Positions 53,758-62,964 of a stretch of DNA of 64,000 nt are shown piece by piece. Within the stretch, counting starts at the first letter, position 1; every line of letters starts with the position of its first letter. Origin of the DNA: Allokutzneria sp. A3M-2-11 16 (GTDB taxonomy: Bacteria > Actinomycetota > Actinomycetes > Mycobacteriales > Pseudonocardiaceae); the NCBI RefSeq assembly GCF_024213555.1, contig NZ_JANAVO010000001.1, forward strand, positions 372,001 to 436,000, in the 5' to 3' direction. Under the pieces are notes generated by a model. That model made no database searches, was not told the origin of the DNA, and worked only from the letters and a program-made list of their open reading frames with translations. The position numbers were made by a program, and so were the translations under genes.

Positions 53758-54246
53758 TCAGTACAGCGACTTGGCGAAGCAGAGGCTCAGCGGATGGTCC
53801 TTGTAGGCGCCGAAGTTCTGGATGCGCTCGTAGCCGTTGGCGCTGTACAGCGCGACCGCCTCCGGCTGCTGCGTACCGGTCTCCAGCACCATGCGCCGCC
53901 TGCCCGCGTCCCGCGCGGTGCGCTCCAGCTCCACGAGCATGCGCTTGGCGAGGCCCTTGCCGCGGGCGGTGCCGACCACGTACATGCGCTTGATCTCGGC
54001 ATCGCCGTCCAGGAACTGCGGATCGTCGCTGTCGTGCGCGCGCCACCCGCCGCACACGACCGCTTCCTCGTTGAGGTAGCCGACGATGAACAGGCCCAGC
54101 GGCGGGGCGAATTCCGCGGGATCCACCGGGGTGACGTCCTCGTCGCCGTAACGCACGACGTACTCCTGCTGGACCTCCGAGATCAGCTTCGCCGCGTCCG
54201 GGTGGTCGTAGCCGACGACGCGCAGCTCCAAGTCGAGCATCACCAT
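53758..54246 (-). CDS. GNAT-family N-acetyltransferase
   Basis: 162 residues. AEIKRMYVVGTARGKGLAKRMLVELERTARDAG carries the acetyl-CoA loop, then LYSANGYERIQNFGAYKDHP ends the fold. Similar to small actinobacterial acetyltransferases without known substrate. ATG at 54246 (an ATG two codons later is equally possible). Lies 56 bases from the thiL stop on the same strand. Confidence 0.88.
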   Translation of the reverse strand: MVMLDLELRVVGYDHPDAAKLISEVQQEYVVRYGDEDVTPVDPAEFAPPLGLFIVGYLNEEAVVCGGWRAHDSDDPQFLDGDAEIKRMYVVGTARGKGLAKRMLVELERTARDAGRRRMVLETGTQQPEAVALYSANGYERIQNFGAYKDHPLSLCFAKSLY

Positions 54247-54302
54247 GCCCGCACACTAAGCGACCAGGCACGTGGATAGGAATGCAATTTCCCGCATCCC
54301 TA

Positions 54303-55271
54303 TCAGCGCCAGTGCTCCCAGCCGTTGGTCGGCCCCTCGTAGGGCCTGCCGTCCACGGTGATGCCGGAGCCCTTGCCCACCCAGCCGATGGGGTGCCAGT
54401 CGTCCGGTACCTGCCCCGGCGTGGGGAACGTCGCGACCAGCGCGTGGTCCTCGCCGCCGGTGAGCATCCAGTGCAGCGGGTCGGCGCCGAGCGCGGACGC
54501 GACGTCCAGAAGGCGTTGGTGCACCTCGAAACCCTCGGTGCGGACGTTGATCGCCACGTCCGACGCGCGGGCGATGTGACCGAGGTCGGCCAGCAGTCCG
54601 TCGGAAACGTCGAGCATCGCGGTCGCACCGGCGATGGCGGCCTGCGGACCCGCCACGTAGGGCGGTTCGGGCACGCGCTGCGCGCCGACGACGGCCACCG
54701 GCGAGCGGAATCCCCGGCCCAGCACGGCCAACCCGGCCGCGGCCCAGCCGAGACGCCCGGCGTAGGCGAGCACGTCGCCGGGCCGCGCTCCGGAGCGGGT
54801 CACCGGTGCCCGGCCCTCCAGGTCGCCGAGCGCCGTGACGGAGATCACCAGGGTCTCCGACGTGACCATATCCCCGCCCACCACACCGATCCCGGCGTTC
54901 GCGGCCTCCTGCCACATGCCCGCGAACAACCCGTCGGCCAGCTCCACCCGGGTGTCCCCGGGGCACGCGAGACCGACGAGGACCCCGGTCGGCACCGCAC
55001 CCATCGCCACGATGTCGGCGAGGTTGACCGCGACCGCCTTGCGGCCCACCTGCTCGGGATTCGACCAGTCCAACCGGAAGTGGACCCCTTCGACGAGCAC
55101 GTCGGTCGAGGCCACCACCCGGCCGTCCGGCGCGGCCACCACGGCGGCGTCGTCCCCGGGCCCGAGCAGCGTCGGCGGTGGCTGCGCCCGGCCCTGGGTC
55201 ACCCGGCGGATGAGCCCGAACTCGCCGAGCCCGGCGACCGTCTCCGCGTCACGCGGCGGCTCCGGACGCAC
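54303..55271 (-). CDS. thiL: Thiamine-monophosphate kinase ThiL
   Basis: 322 residues; last step of thiamine diphosphate synthesis. GPGDDAAVV and STDVLVEGVHF near the N-terminus, AVNLADIVAMGA and MLDVSDGLLADLGHIAR in the middle are the ATP and TMP contacts. The GTG at 55271 is chosen because GGAGG lies five bases upstream; the open frame extends further but is not conserved. Divergent from a RAM-domain gene, as in many actinobacteria. Confidence 0.95.
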   Translation of the reverse strand: MRPEPPRDAETVAGLGEFGLIRRVTQGRAQPPPTLLGPGDDAAVVAAPDGRVVASTDVLVEGVHFRLDWSNPEQVGRKAVAVNLADIVAMGAVPTGVLVGLACPGDTRVELADGLFAGMWQEAANAGIGVVGGDMVTSETLVISVTALGDLEGRAPVTRSGARPGDVLAYAGRLGWAAAGLAVLGRGFRSPVAVVGAQRVPEPPYVAGPQAAIAGATAMLDVSDGLLADLGHIARASDVAINVRTEGFEVHQRLLDVASALGADPLHWMLTGGEDHALVATFPTPGQVPDDWHPIGWVGKGSGITVDGRPYEGPTNGWEHWR

Positions 55272-55368
55272 ACCCACCTCCGACCCTGAGCGACCCGACC
55301 CCCGGCTGGGGTAGCTTTTCGTGCACGTTCCTACCCCGTGCAGACAGCTCAAGACGAAGGGGCACGCC

Positions 55369-55602
55369 GTGGTCCAGGCATACATCCTGATCCAGACCGA
55401 GGTCGGCAAGGCAGCAGCCGTCGCCGCCGAGATCGCCACCATTCCCGGCGTGATCAGCTCCGAGGACGTGACCGGTCCCTACGACGTGATCGTCCGCTCG
55501 GAGGCCGAAACCGTCGACCAGCTCGGCCAGCTCGTGGTGGCCAGCATCCAGGGCGTCGACGGCATCACCCGCACCCTGACCTGCCCAGTGGTGCACCTCT
55601 AA
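55369..55602 (+). CDS. Stand-alone Lrp/AsnC ligand-binding (RAM) domain protein
   Basis: 77 residues, only the RAM alpha-beta sandwich: AYILIQTEVGKAAAVAAEI, SEDVTGPYDVIVRSEAETVD and ITRTLTCPVVHL. No HTH domain. Such proteins form rings that bind amino acids and may associate with full Lrp regulators. GTG at 55369 with AAGGGG. Conserved location between thiL and a DUF3515 gene. Confidence 0.9.
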   Translation: MVQAYILIQTEVGKAAAVAAEIATIPGVISSEDVTGPYDVIVRSEAETVDQLGQLVVASIQGVDGITRTLTCPVVHL

Positions 55603-55678
55603 AGCTCCGCGCCGGTCACGGTTTCCGGGCACCGCCCCCGCAACCACGCCCGGCCCGCGCGCATGTTGTAGTAGCCGG

Positions 55679-56317
55679 GTGCCCGACAAGCCCACGGACA
55701 ACGCGTTCCCTCGGCCGCTGGTGATCCTGGCGGTCGGGCTCCCGGTGCTGCTGGCCGTCGCGGTCGGCGCCATCGGCCTCTTCTCCGGACCGGCCGAGGA
55801 CTCCGATCCCGGGCAGCAGCAGGAGATCTCCACCGCTCGCCGCACCGGCCCGCTCACCCTGCCCCCGGTGCCCGCGCCCGGGGCGAGCACCTCGGAGTGC
55901 CGCGCGGTGCTCGACGGCCTGCCCGCCGAACTGACCTCCAACGCCGCGAAGCTACCGCGCAGGCAGCTCGCCGAACCCGCACCCGTGGCCACCGTCGCCT
56001 GGGGCAGCCGCGAGGTCGACCCGATCATCCTGCGCTGCGGGCTCGGCAGGCCATCGGAGCTGACCCAGTCCAGCCCGCTGCTGGTGGTCGGCGGCGCGAC
56101 GTGGCTGGAGATCGCCGAGCCCGGGGTGAGCACCTGGGTCGCGGTGGACCGGCCGGTGTACGTGGTCCTCACCGTGCCCAAGGACGCGGGAACCGGGCCG
56201 CTGCAAGAGGTTTCGGCGACGATCGCGAAGGCGCTGCCGCCGCGCTCCCCCGACCTCGTCGGCACCCCGCCGGGGCAGGGCCCGCCGCACGTGATTCCCC
56301 CGACTCCCACTCGCTGA
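55679..56317 (+). CDS. DUF3515-family membrane-anchored protein
   Basis: 212 residues: one N-terminal anchor helix (about 14-36), then an extracytoplasmic domain with SECRAVLDGLPAEL, VAWGSREVDPIILRCGLG and ATWLEIAEPGVSTWVAVDRP, the DUF3515 pattern (Rv2980 type); two cysteines probably form a disulfide. Role unknown. GTG at 55679. Conserved next to ddl and thiL. Convergent with ddl. Confidence 0.87.
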   Translation: MPDKPTDNAFPRPLVILAVGLPVLLAVAVGAIGLFSGPAEDSDPGQQQEISTARRTGPLTLPPVPAPGASTSECRAVLDGLPAELTSNAAKLPRRQLAEPAPVATVAWGSREVDPIILRCGLGRPSELTQSSPLLVVGGATWLEIAEPGVSTWVAVDRPVYVVLTVPKDAGTGPLQEVSATIAKALPPRSPDLVGTPPGQGPPHVIPPTPTR

Positions 56318-56352
56318 CACCGCCCCACTTCTGTTGTGCGTGCCGACAATGG

Positions 56353-57459
56353 TCAGCGCAGGCCGGTGCCCCTGGCGATGGCGGTCTCGATCAGCGTGGT
56401 CAGCAGCGTCGGGTAGTCCACGCCGGTGACCTCCCAGGTCTTGGGGTACATGGAGATCGGAGTGAAGCCGGGCATCGTGTTGATCTCGTTGATGATCGGC
56501 GTGCCGTCGGCGGTGACGAAGAAGTCCACCCGCGCCAGCCCCTGGCAGTCCAGGGCCTGGAAGGCCGCGACCGACAGCGCCCGGATGCGCGCGCTCAGCT
56601 CGTCGTCCAGCTTCGCCGGGATGTCGACCTCGCACGCCTGGTCGGAGTCCAGGTACTTGGAGTCGAAGTCGTACCAGTCGGCGGCGGCGCTCTCCAGCAT
56701 CCGGATCTCCGCGGGCAGGCTGGCCTCGACCCGCCCGTCCGGGAACTCCAGCACGCCGACCTCGATCTCGCGGACCACGACGCCCTTCTCGACCAGGACC
56801 TTCGGGTCGGTCCGCCGGGCCAGCTCGATCGCCGCGTCCAGCTCGGCCCAGTCGGTCACCTTCGAGATGCCGATGGAGGAGCCGGCGCGGGACGGCTTGA
56901 CGAACACCGGCAGGCCGAGCCGGTCCCGCTGCTCCGCGGTCAGCGTCGCCTGGCCGCGCCGCAGCACCTCGTAGGGCACGCTCGGCATGCCCTCGGCGGC
57001 GAGCAGCTTCTTGGTGAACTCCTTGTCCATGGACGCGGCGCTGGCGAGCACGCCGGGCCCGACGTAGGGCACACCGGCCATCTCCAGCAAGCCCTGGATG
57101 GTGCCGTCCTCACCGAACGCGCCGTGCAGGACGGGGAAGACCACATCGACGCCGGAGAGCACTTCACCGGCGCGACCGGGCTCCAACAGCACGACGTCGC
57201 GTCTGGTCGGATCGCCCGGCAGTACCACAGCGGTGCCGTTCTCCGGCACCTGCGGAAGGCTGCGGTCACGGATCTCCAACGCTTTTGGATCATCTGTGCC
57301 CAGCACCCAGGCCCCGTTCGGGGCGATTCCGACCGGAACGACCTCGAACCGGGTGCCGTCCAGGTGGGTCAGCACGCTGCGCGCCGACACGCACGAAACC
57401 CCGTGTTCCGTGCTGCGACCACCGAAAACAACCGCGACCCTCGTCCTGCGTTCTGCCAT
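56353..57459 (-). CDS. ddl: D-alanine--D-alanine ligase
   Basis: 368 residues. ATP-grasp enzyme that makes the D-Ala-D-Ala dipeptide of peptidoglycan. [14 protein letters not shown] at the start, [14 protein letters not shown] in the ATP lid region and [19 protein letters not shown] at the active site. The tyrosine of the M-Y-P-K segment fits normal D-Ala, not D-lactate, specificity. ATG at 57459 ([14 protein letters not shown]). Confidence 0.97.
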   Translation of the reverse strand: MAERRTRVAVVFGGRSTEHGVSCVSARSVLTHLDGTRFEVVPVGIAPNGAWVLGTDDPKALEIRDRSLPQVPENGTAVVLPGDPTRRDVVLLEPGRAGEVLSGVDVVFPVLHGAFGEDGTIQGLLEMAGVPYVGPGVLASAASMDKEFTKKLLAAEGMPSVPYEVLRRGQATLTAEQRDRLGLPVFVKPSRAGSSIGISKVTDWAELDAAIELARRTDPKVLVEKGVVVREIEVGVLEFPDGRVEASLPAEIRMLESAAADWYDFDSKYLDSDQACEVDIPAKLDDELSARIRALSVAAFQALDCQGLARVDFFVTADGTPIINEINTMPGFTPISMYPKTWEVTGVDYPTLLTTLIETAIARGTGLR

Positions 57460-57528
57460 GCCCGTGACCCTACCGGGGGACGCTCGCCGCCCTCCGAGCC
57501 GACTTGACCCTGGTGAGACCGTCATGGT

Positions 57529-57996
57529 GTGCAGCAGTGCGAGCTCGTCAACGAGGTGCGGGAGGCGGTCCGGGAACCGGGCTGCCCTCGGCTGCGCGCG
57601 AGCCTCGTCGCCGATCTCGTCCGCTCGGTCACCGGCTTCCACTGGGTCGGGATCTACCAGGCGTCCGCGAGCGCGGTGGAGCTGCTCGCGTGGAGCGGCC
57701 TTCCCGGCCCCGCGCACCCGCGCTTCCCCCTGGCGGAGAACCTGACGCTGGAGGCGGTGCGGCAGGCGAAGCCGTTGGTCTGCAACGACGTCGCGGGCGA
57801 TCCGCGCTACGTCGCGGCCAGCGACAAGATCGGCTCCGAGGTGATCGTCCCGGTGGTCGTCGAGGGCCGCGTCCTGGGCACCCTCGACGTCGAGGACTGC
57901 CGCCCCGGCGTGTTCACCGAGGCGCTGGTGGCGAAGCTGCTCGAGGTCGCGACGGAGCTGGTTCCGCTGTACGAGGAGCAGCTCGCGCTCGACTGA
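57529..57996 (+). CDS. GAF-domain protein
   Basis: 155 residues forming one GAF domain: [59 protein letters not shown]. It resembles free-methionine-sulfoxide reductase in outline, but the catalytic cysteines of that enzyme are not at the expected places, so it is more likely a ligand sensor. GTG at 57529. Its 3' end overlaps the end of the convergent MocR gene by 83 bases, in the low-complexity tail of the latter. Confidence 0.75.
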   Translation: MQQCELVNEVREAVREPGCPRLRASLVADLVRSVTGFHWVGIYQASASAVELLAWSGLPGPAHPRFPLAENLTLEAVRQAKPLVCNDVAGDPRYVAASDKIGSEVIVPVVVEGRVLGTLDVEDCRPGVFTEALVAKLLEVATELVPLYEEQLALD

Positions 57997-59359
57997 GCAG
58001 GTCGACCAGCACCGGCAGCGCGCCGTCGAGCTGGCGACGGGTGCACGCCGTGTAGCCGACCGCGACGCCGAACCACGCGGGCACGCCGATGTGGTGCCGT
58101 TCGAGGCCGTCGAGGAGCAGCCCGTGCCGCTGCCCCTCCGCGAGCGCCTGGCGTTCGGCCTCCAGGGACGGCATCGGGACGACCAGGTGCCCGCCCGCCT
58201 CGTCGCCCACGGTCGGGATGCCCGCCTCGGAGAAGGCCAGGACCAGCGACGCTCGGCGCTCCCCCAGTTCCCTGCGGAGCCTGCGCAGGTGCCTGCCGAG
58301 GTCGCCGTGCCTGGCCAGCTCGACCAGCACCCGCTGCCCGGCCGCCGAGGGCGAGGTGCCGGTGAGGTTGCGGTGCTCGATCACCTTCGCGGCGATCTCC
58401 GGGGGCGCGACCATCCAGCCGGTGCCGAGCCCCACGGTGAGGATCTTGCTCGTGGTGCCGAGGTGCACGACCACGTCGGGAGCCAGCGACGCCAGCAAAG
58501 GCAGCGGCGCGACGTCGTAGCGCATCTCGCCGTCGTAGTCGTCCTCGACGATCAGCCAGGCGTTGGCGCGCGCACGCTCGATCAGCTGCGTGCGCCGCGT
58601 GGCGGGAAGCCTGCCGCCGAGCGGGTACTGGTGCGCGGGCGAGCAGTACACGGCAACGACTTCGTCAGGGATCTCCGACACCACAAGCCCGTCCTGGTCG
58701 ACCGGCACAGGCACTACGCGGAGCCCAGCAGCGCGGAAAGCACCTACGCCGCGCTGGTATCCCGGTTCCTCGAACGCGACCGCGGAGCCCCTAGGCAACA
58801 CAGCCATGGCCAGCTCCCCTACGGCGGCCGTTGTCCCCGCTGTGGCGAGAACCGCGTCCTCTGGCGCATTGGGCACTACGAGGCCGCGGTGGCGCAACAA
58901 GTGCTCTGCGACCGCGGCGCGGTAACTGGGCAGTCCGGCGCGCTGTGGGCGCAGCAGCGGTTCGGCCTCCGCAGCCGCACGCCACGCCCTGCGCCACGCG
59001 GCGGTCTCGATGCCCTTTCCGAACCCTGCGCCGGGAGCGAGGTCGAGGCCGTGGCCGGACTCCGCGCTGGGCTTCGCCGCGACAGCACCGGGTCCTGGCG
59101 CGGGAGGCGTAGCGGTGACGAACGTGCCCGAACCGTGCTTGCCGTCGAGCCAGCCCTCCGCGTGCAGCTGGTCGTAGGCGGCAGCCGTCACGGTCCGGCT
59201 GACCTTGAGGTGGGTGGCGAGGGCTCGCGTCGACGGCAGCCGGTCGCCGCTGCGCAGGTGCCCGGTGGTCGCGGCGGCGCGCAGCGCGTCGGCGAGCTGG
59301 GCCGCGAGCGGGCGGGGGTTCGTGCGGTCCAACGCGATCGGTAGTTCGACCGGCAACAC
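57914..59359 (-). CDS. MocR-type regulator (GntR HTH plus aminotransferase-like domain)
   Basis: 481 residues. GntR winged helix (about 10-80: [30 protein letters not shown]) joined to a fold-type I aminotransferase domain with the PLP lysine in [18 protein letters not shown]. Likely PdxR-like, sensing pyridoxal phosphate. The C-terminal 25 residues are a Pro/Ala/Arg tail that overlaps the GAF gene and may be a by-product of stop-codon position. GTG at 59359. Divergent from a PPOX-type flavin protein gene, its probable target. Confidence 0.88.
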   Translation of the reverse strand: MLPVELPIALDRTNPRPLAAQLADALRAAATTGHLRSGDRLPSTRALATHLKVSRTVTAAAYDQLHAEGWLDGKHGSGTFVTATPPAPGPGAVAAKPSAESGHGLDLAPGAGFGKGIETAAWRRAWRAAAEAEPLLRPQRAGLPSYRAAVAEHLLRHRGLVVPNAPEDAVLATAGTTAAVGELAMAVLPRGSAVAFEEPGYQRGVGAFRAAGLRVVPVPVDQDGLVVSEIPDEVVAVYCSPAHQYPLGGRLPATRRTQLIERARANAWLIVEDDYDGEMRYDVAPLPLLASLAPDVVVHLGTTSKILTVGLGTGWMVAPPEIAAKVIEHRNLTGTSPSAAGQRVLVELARHGDLGRHLRRLRRELGERRASLVLAFSEAGIPTVGDEAGGHLVVPMPSLEAERQALAEGQRHGLLLDGLERHHIGVPAWFGVAVGYTACTRRQLDGALPVLVDLLSRARAAPRTAEPAPSRPRAASPPAPR

Positions 59360-59363
59360 AGCA

Positions 59364-59408
59364 GTGGCCTCTCAAAGTCATGCGGCGGTGGCTATTCGAT
59401 GATGCCAC
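59364..59408. promoter_or_regulatory. Candidate MocR binding region (three GTGGC half-sites)
   Basis: In the 70-base divergent gap, GTGGC occurs at 59364-59368 and 59388-59392 as direct repeats and as GCCAC at 59404-59408 inverted. MocR regulators bind direct repeats plus an inverted half-site, so this fits, but short GC-rich repeats can arise by chance. Confidence 0.4.
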
Positions 59409-59429
59409 TTCACCGCACAGGCTAGAGCC

Positions 59430-60101
59430 ATGACCAGACCGCCGCTGTCCCCGACCGAACGCAGCACCATCCAGCGCGGCAAGCAGCGCGCGGCCACGGA
59501 GCGCGCGGATCTCGACGAGGTGCTCGACGCCGGGGTGATCTGCCATCTCGGCGTCGTGATCAACGGGGCTCCCGTGGTGCTGCCGACCTGCTACGGCTGG
59601 GAGGGCGACACGCTCTACGTGCACGGCTCCACCGGCGCGAGCACCCTGCGGACGGCGATCGCGGGCGCCGAGGTCTCCGTCGCGATCACGTTGCTGGACG
59701 GGATCGTCTACGCCAGGTCGGCCTTCCACCACTCCGCCAACTACCGCTCCGCCGTGGTGCACGGGCGCGCCCGGCTCGTCGAGGACCCGGACGAGAAGCT
59801 GCACGCGCTCGCCGTGATCACCCAGCAGGTCGCGCCGGGCTCGTGGGACTACACCCGCGGCCCGAACCGCAAGGAGCTGGCGGCGACGTCCGTGCTCGCG
59901 CTGGAGCTGACCGAGGCCGCGGTGAAGATCCGGCGCGGCCCGCCCGTCGACGACGAGGAGGACGTGGCCGAGGACTCGCGCTGGGCCGGGGTCCTGCCGG
60001 TGCGGCAGGTCTGGGGCGAGCCGGAGCCCTGCCCGCTGCTGCCGCCGGGCGTGGCCGCGCCCTCGCACGTGACACTCAGGGGTGCCAGCTTGGGCGAGTG
60101 A
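59430..60101 (+). CDS. PPOX-class FMN-binding protein (pyridoxamine-oxidase-like)
   Basis: 223 residues. ADLDEVLDAGVICHLGVVIN, VVLPTCYGWEGDTLYVHGS and SAFHHSANYRSAVVHGRARLV are the split-barrel flavin-binding segments of the flavin-nucleotide-binding/FMN group. Probably a flavin reductase or oxidase; being divergent from a MocR regulator it may belong to vitamin B6 metabolism. ATG at 59430. Its stop overlaps the GTG of a broken tetR gene (GTGA). Confidence 0.87.
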   Translation: MTRPPLSPTERSTIQRGKQRAATERADLDEVLDAGVICHLGVVINGAPVVLPTCYGWEGDTLYVHGSTGASTLRTAIAGAEVSVAITLLDGIVYARSAFHHSANYRSAVVHGRARLVEDPDEKLHALAVITQQVAPGSWDYTRGPNRKELAATSVLALELTEAAVKIRRGPPVDDEEDVAEDSRWAGVLPVRQVWGEPEPCPLLPPGVAAPSHVTLRGASLGE

Positions 60102-60525
60102 CCAAATAAGGGGCAGCGCCGCCGCGCGCAGCTGGTCGACTCCGGGCTGGCCCTGCTCGCGGACGGGGGCTGGCCCGCCGTCACGACCAGGGCGGTCGCC
60201 GAGCACGCGGGCGCGAACGTCGGGCTGATCCACTACCACTTCGGCGGGCTGCCCGGTCTGCACGCGGCCATCGCGACCAGGGCGGGAGAGCTCGTCGTCG
60301 CGCCTGTCGTCGACCGGTTCCTGGCCGCGCCCGACCTGCGCGCGGCGCTCGACGACCTGCGCGGGCTCGTCCCGGAGACCGTCACGGACGGCGCGCTCAC
60401 CCGGCTGGCCGTGGAGCTGATCGCCGGGGCGATGCGCGATCCGGCGCTCGGCGAAGTCCTGCGGGACCAGCTGCGGACGGCGCGCGAGCGGGTCGCCGAC
60501 TGGCTGCACCGTCGCGGGCACACGC
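60098..60525 (+). pseudogene. TetR-family regulator, frameshifted and truncated
   Basis: From the overlapping GTG (60098) the frame stops at once: GTG ACC AAA TAA. Dropping one T (60107) gives VTKKGQRRRAQLVDSGLALL and then TTRAVAEHAGANVGLIHYHF, a normal TetR HTH, followed by about 90 residues of ligand-domain helices to ADWLHRRGHT. The frame carrying this has no start codon before 60411. The chain then changes, without a stop, into a FAD-monooxygenase fragment, so the C-terminal half is lost. Sequencing error at the T is possible, but not for the fusion. Confidence 0.75.
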
Positions 60526-60840
60526 CGGTCGTCGTAGACGCCGTGCGCGGTGAAGTCGAGATGCGGTTCGAGCGCTCGATAACCGAAGTGCGGCAAGACT
60601 CGAACGGTGTCGATGTCACGTTCACCGATGGGATGCAGGAGTCCTACGACCTCTTGGTCGGCGCGGACGGCGTGCACTCCACAACGCGCGAGTTGGTGTT
60701 TGGGCCCGCAGAAAGGTTCGAGCGCTACCTCGGCTACTACCTGGCGTCGTTCCCCGTGCAGGACAACTACGGCATAGGCGCGGAGCGGCTGCACTACACA
60801 GAGCCCGGCCGCCAGGTCGTGGTGTACCGCACAGGAGAGC
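60526..60840 (+). pseudogene. FAD-dependent monooxygenase, internal fragment
   Basis: In frame with the TetR remnant, about 105 codons read GEVEMRFERSITEVRQDSNGV, then SYDLLVGADGVHSTTREL and the VFGPAERFERYLGYYLASF region, the middle of an aromatic-hydroxylase-type FAD protein. The FAD-binding N-terminus (GxGxxG) and the C-terminus are missing. G+C is lower than in the flanks. It is a captured piece, not a working enzyme. Confidence 0.75.
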
Positions 60841-60849
60841 CCGGTCAGC

Positions 60850-61177
60850 TCAAGCCGTCATCGAGGTCGTCGAGCACAACCACGGCGACGGCAGCTACAC
60901 GGTCTGTTCCGGCTTCGGCGACCGTGCCGCCCGGTACCGCAACGTCCTCAAAACTCCGGACGTCACGGTCCAGGTCGGCAGTCGGCGAATGCGGGTGACC
61001 GCCGTACCACTGAGCACCGAAGAAGGCGGCGAGGTCATGGCCCGCTACGCCCCTCGGCACCCCGGCGCGGCCAGGAACCTGATGCGCTTCATGGGTTTCC
61101 GCGTCGACGGCAGCGTCGAGGACTACCGCGAGGTCGGGCAGCGGCTGCCGTTCCTGCGGTTCGCGCCTAGAACTTGA
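60850..61177 (+). pseudogene. Deazaflavin(F420)-dependent nitroreductase-type, C-terminal fragment
   Basis: In a different frame from the preceding fragment, about 105 codons read VIEVVEHNHGDGSYTVCSGF, DRAARYRNVLKTPDVTVQVG, then ARYAPRHPGAARNLMRFMGF and end LPFLRFAPRT-stop. This is the C-terminal part of a DUF385-type F420-dependent reductase. The N-terminal third is missing. Its stop overlaps the cysteine dioxygenase gene tail to tail by 11 bases. An internal GTG/ATG (60989) could still give a short peptide. Confidence 0.7.
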
Positions 61178-61643
61178 CCGGTCCCTTGACCAGGTCCTGG
61201 CGGTACTCCGTCATCCCCTGCCTGCGCGGGCCGAAGACGTGGATGCTGACGGCCGGGTCCGGGCCGGAGTTGCGCACCTCGTGCACGTAGGACGGGCCGA
61301 ACACCCGAGTCTGTCCCGTGGTCAGCGCGTGCACGAGTTCGACCGGCCTGCCGTCCGCGCCTACGCGGGCGACGCGCTCCACCAGGGAGCCCTGCACCAC
61401 GGTGAACGCGCCGTGGCCGCCGTTGTGGTCGTGCAGTTCGGTGTGCTGGCCCGGCAACCAGCTCATCAGCCAGACCTCGTGCTCATCGGTCTTCTCGATC
61501 AGCCCCACCCAGCGGTCGGCGGGGTCGTAGCGCAGGCGGTGCGCCCAGCGGGAGCGGTCAGCGGCGATCTTGAGCGCGATCCTGGCGGGGTGCAGCAGGG
61601 CGGGGCGCTCGGCGGGAACGGTGTTGGGCGGAACGGCGAACAT
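61167..61643 (-). CDS. Cysteine dioxygenase (type I)
   Basis: 158 residues. Iron-dependent oxidation of cysteine to cysteine sulfinate. Cupin motif with HDHNGGHGAFTVVQG giving two histidine ligands and SYVHEVRN the third; EVWLMSWLPGQHTELHDH fits bacterial CDO. ATG at 61643. Downstream of a cystathionine gamma-lyase-type gene (gap 214 bases, nothing recognised in it), together suggesting cysteine supply and disposal. Confidence 0.9.
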   Translation of the reverse strand: MFAVPPNTVPAERPALLHPARIALKIAADRSRWAHRLRYDPADRWVGLIEKTDEHEVWLMSWLPGQHTELHDHNGGHGAFTVVQGSLVERVARVGADGRPVELVHALTTGQTRVFGPSYVHEVRNSGPDPAVSIHVFGPRRQGMTEYRQDLVKGPVKF

Positions 61644-61857
61644 CAGCGTGGTCCTCAGGAATGTGGTGATGGGTGCGGGCGCACGCGACGTCGCCGGTCA
61701 GGCGGACGGGATCGGTGCGGCCACGCGGGAGCAGACGGGGCGGATCACCACGAAAGACAGAGCGCGCTGGCAACCCGGACGAGGGCGATGTGGCCCTTCC
61801 GGTGCGTCATGGCGCGCGAAGACATGCCTGAATCGAACAGGAGGCCGATGCGGTCCG

Positions 61858-62964
61858 TCAAGTCGTCACAGAATCAAGGGCTTGAATCACATCGGCCACA
61901 AGATCGTCCGCGTCTTCGACCCCGACGGACAGCCTGACCAGCCCTTCCGGCACCGGGTCGCCCCACTGCGCGCGCCGGTCGCCGGTGGTGCGCAGTCCCC
62001 CGAAGGAGGTCGCGGCCGCCACCAGCCGCGCGGCGGCGACGAACCGGTCCGCGGTCGCGGCGTCGGCCAGCTCGATCGTCACGACGCCGGGGAACCGCCG
62101 CATCTGCTCGCACGCGATCTTGTGCGCCGGGTCTCCGGCCAGGCCGGGCCAGCGGACGGTGCGGACGGCGGGGTGCGCGCCCAGCGCCTCGGCGAGCACG
62201 GCGGCGTTGGCGCTCTGCCGTGCCAGCCGGAGGTCGAGGGTCCCGAGGCTGCGATGCGCGAGCCAGGTCTCGAACGGAGCGGGCACGGCACCGCCGAGGG
62301 TGCGCGCCCTGCGCAACCGCTCGGCCAGCGCGGGGTCCACTGTGGACACGTGGCCGAGCAGGACGTCGCTGTGGCCGGTCAACGCCTTGCTGTCGCTGGC
62401 GACCACGAAGTCGGCACCGAGCGCGAGCGGCTGCTGACCGAGCGGAGTGGCGGTCGTGTTGTCCACCGCCACAAGGGCACCCGCCGCATGCGCACTGTCC
62501 ACAAGGGACCGAATATCGCAGACGTCGAGCCATGGGTTGGACGGCGTCTCCAACAGCACCAGGCGAACACCGGCGAAGTCGGGCCACGGCCCCGACGTCG
62601 GCACCTCGCGAACCGAGACCTCCATCTCCTCGGAGATGAAGCTGCGCGTGGCGAAGTAGCCGTCCGACGGCACCACGACGGTGTCGCCGGGGCTGAGGAA
62701 AGCTCGCAACAGCGTGCTGATCGCGGCCATCCCGGACGGGAAGAGCACGCACTCGCCGCCGTCGAGCTCGCCGATCGCGGCCTCCAGCGCGCGCCAGGTC
62801 GGGTTGCCCGCCCGCGCGTAGTAGTCCGGCTGGGGACGGCCGGGGGCGCCGTCGAGGTGGTAGGCCGTCGCGAAGACCGGCCCCGCCAGCAACGGCTCCC
62901 CCACAACGGGCCCGGTGTGTCCTGAGTGGACACACCGGGTCCCGTCACCCCAGCCCTGAGTCAC
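61858..62964 (-). CDS. Cys/Met-metabolism PLP enzyme (cystathionine gamma-lyase type)
   Basis: 368 residues, fold-type [48 protein letters not shown] and the PLP lysine in [14 protein letters not shown] are all present; C-terminal [17 protein letters not shown] is standard. Could be cystathionine gamma-lyase or gamma-synthase; substrates are not decided by motifs. GTG at 62964 overlaps the gpsA stop (GTGA), so it is coupled to gpsA. Confidence 0.9.
   Translation of the reverse strand: MTQGWGDGTRCVHSGHTGPVVGEPLLAGPVFATAYHLDGAPGRPQPDYYARAGNPTWRALEAAIGELDGGECVLFPSGMAAISTLLRAFLSPGDTVVVPSDGYFATRSFISEEMEVSVREVPTSGPWPDFAGVRLVLLETPSNPWLDVCDIRSLVDSAHAAGALVAVDNTTATPLGQQPLALGADFVVASDSKALTGHSDVLLGHVSTVDPALAERLRRARTLGGAVPAPFETWLAHRSLGTLDLRLARQSANAAVLAEALGAHPAVRTVRWPGLAGDPAHKIACEQMRRFPGVVTIELADAATADRFVAAARLVAAATSFGGLRTTGDRRAQWGDPVPEGLVRLSVGVEDADDLVADVIQALDSVTT

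Noticed and set aside
57529-57996. Free methionine-(R)-sulfoxide reductase
   Set aside because: GAF fold fits, but the characteristic cysteines are not in the expected positions.
57504-58055. Alternative plus-strand frame overlapping the GAF gene
   Set aside because: Arg/Gly/Ala-rich composition, typical of an off-frame translation; the GAF frame shows a real domain.
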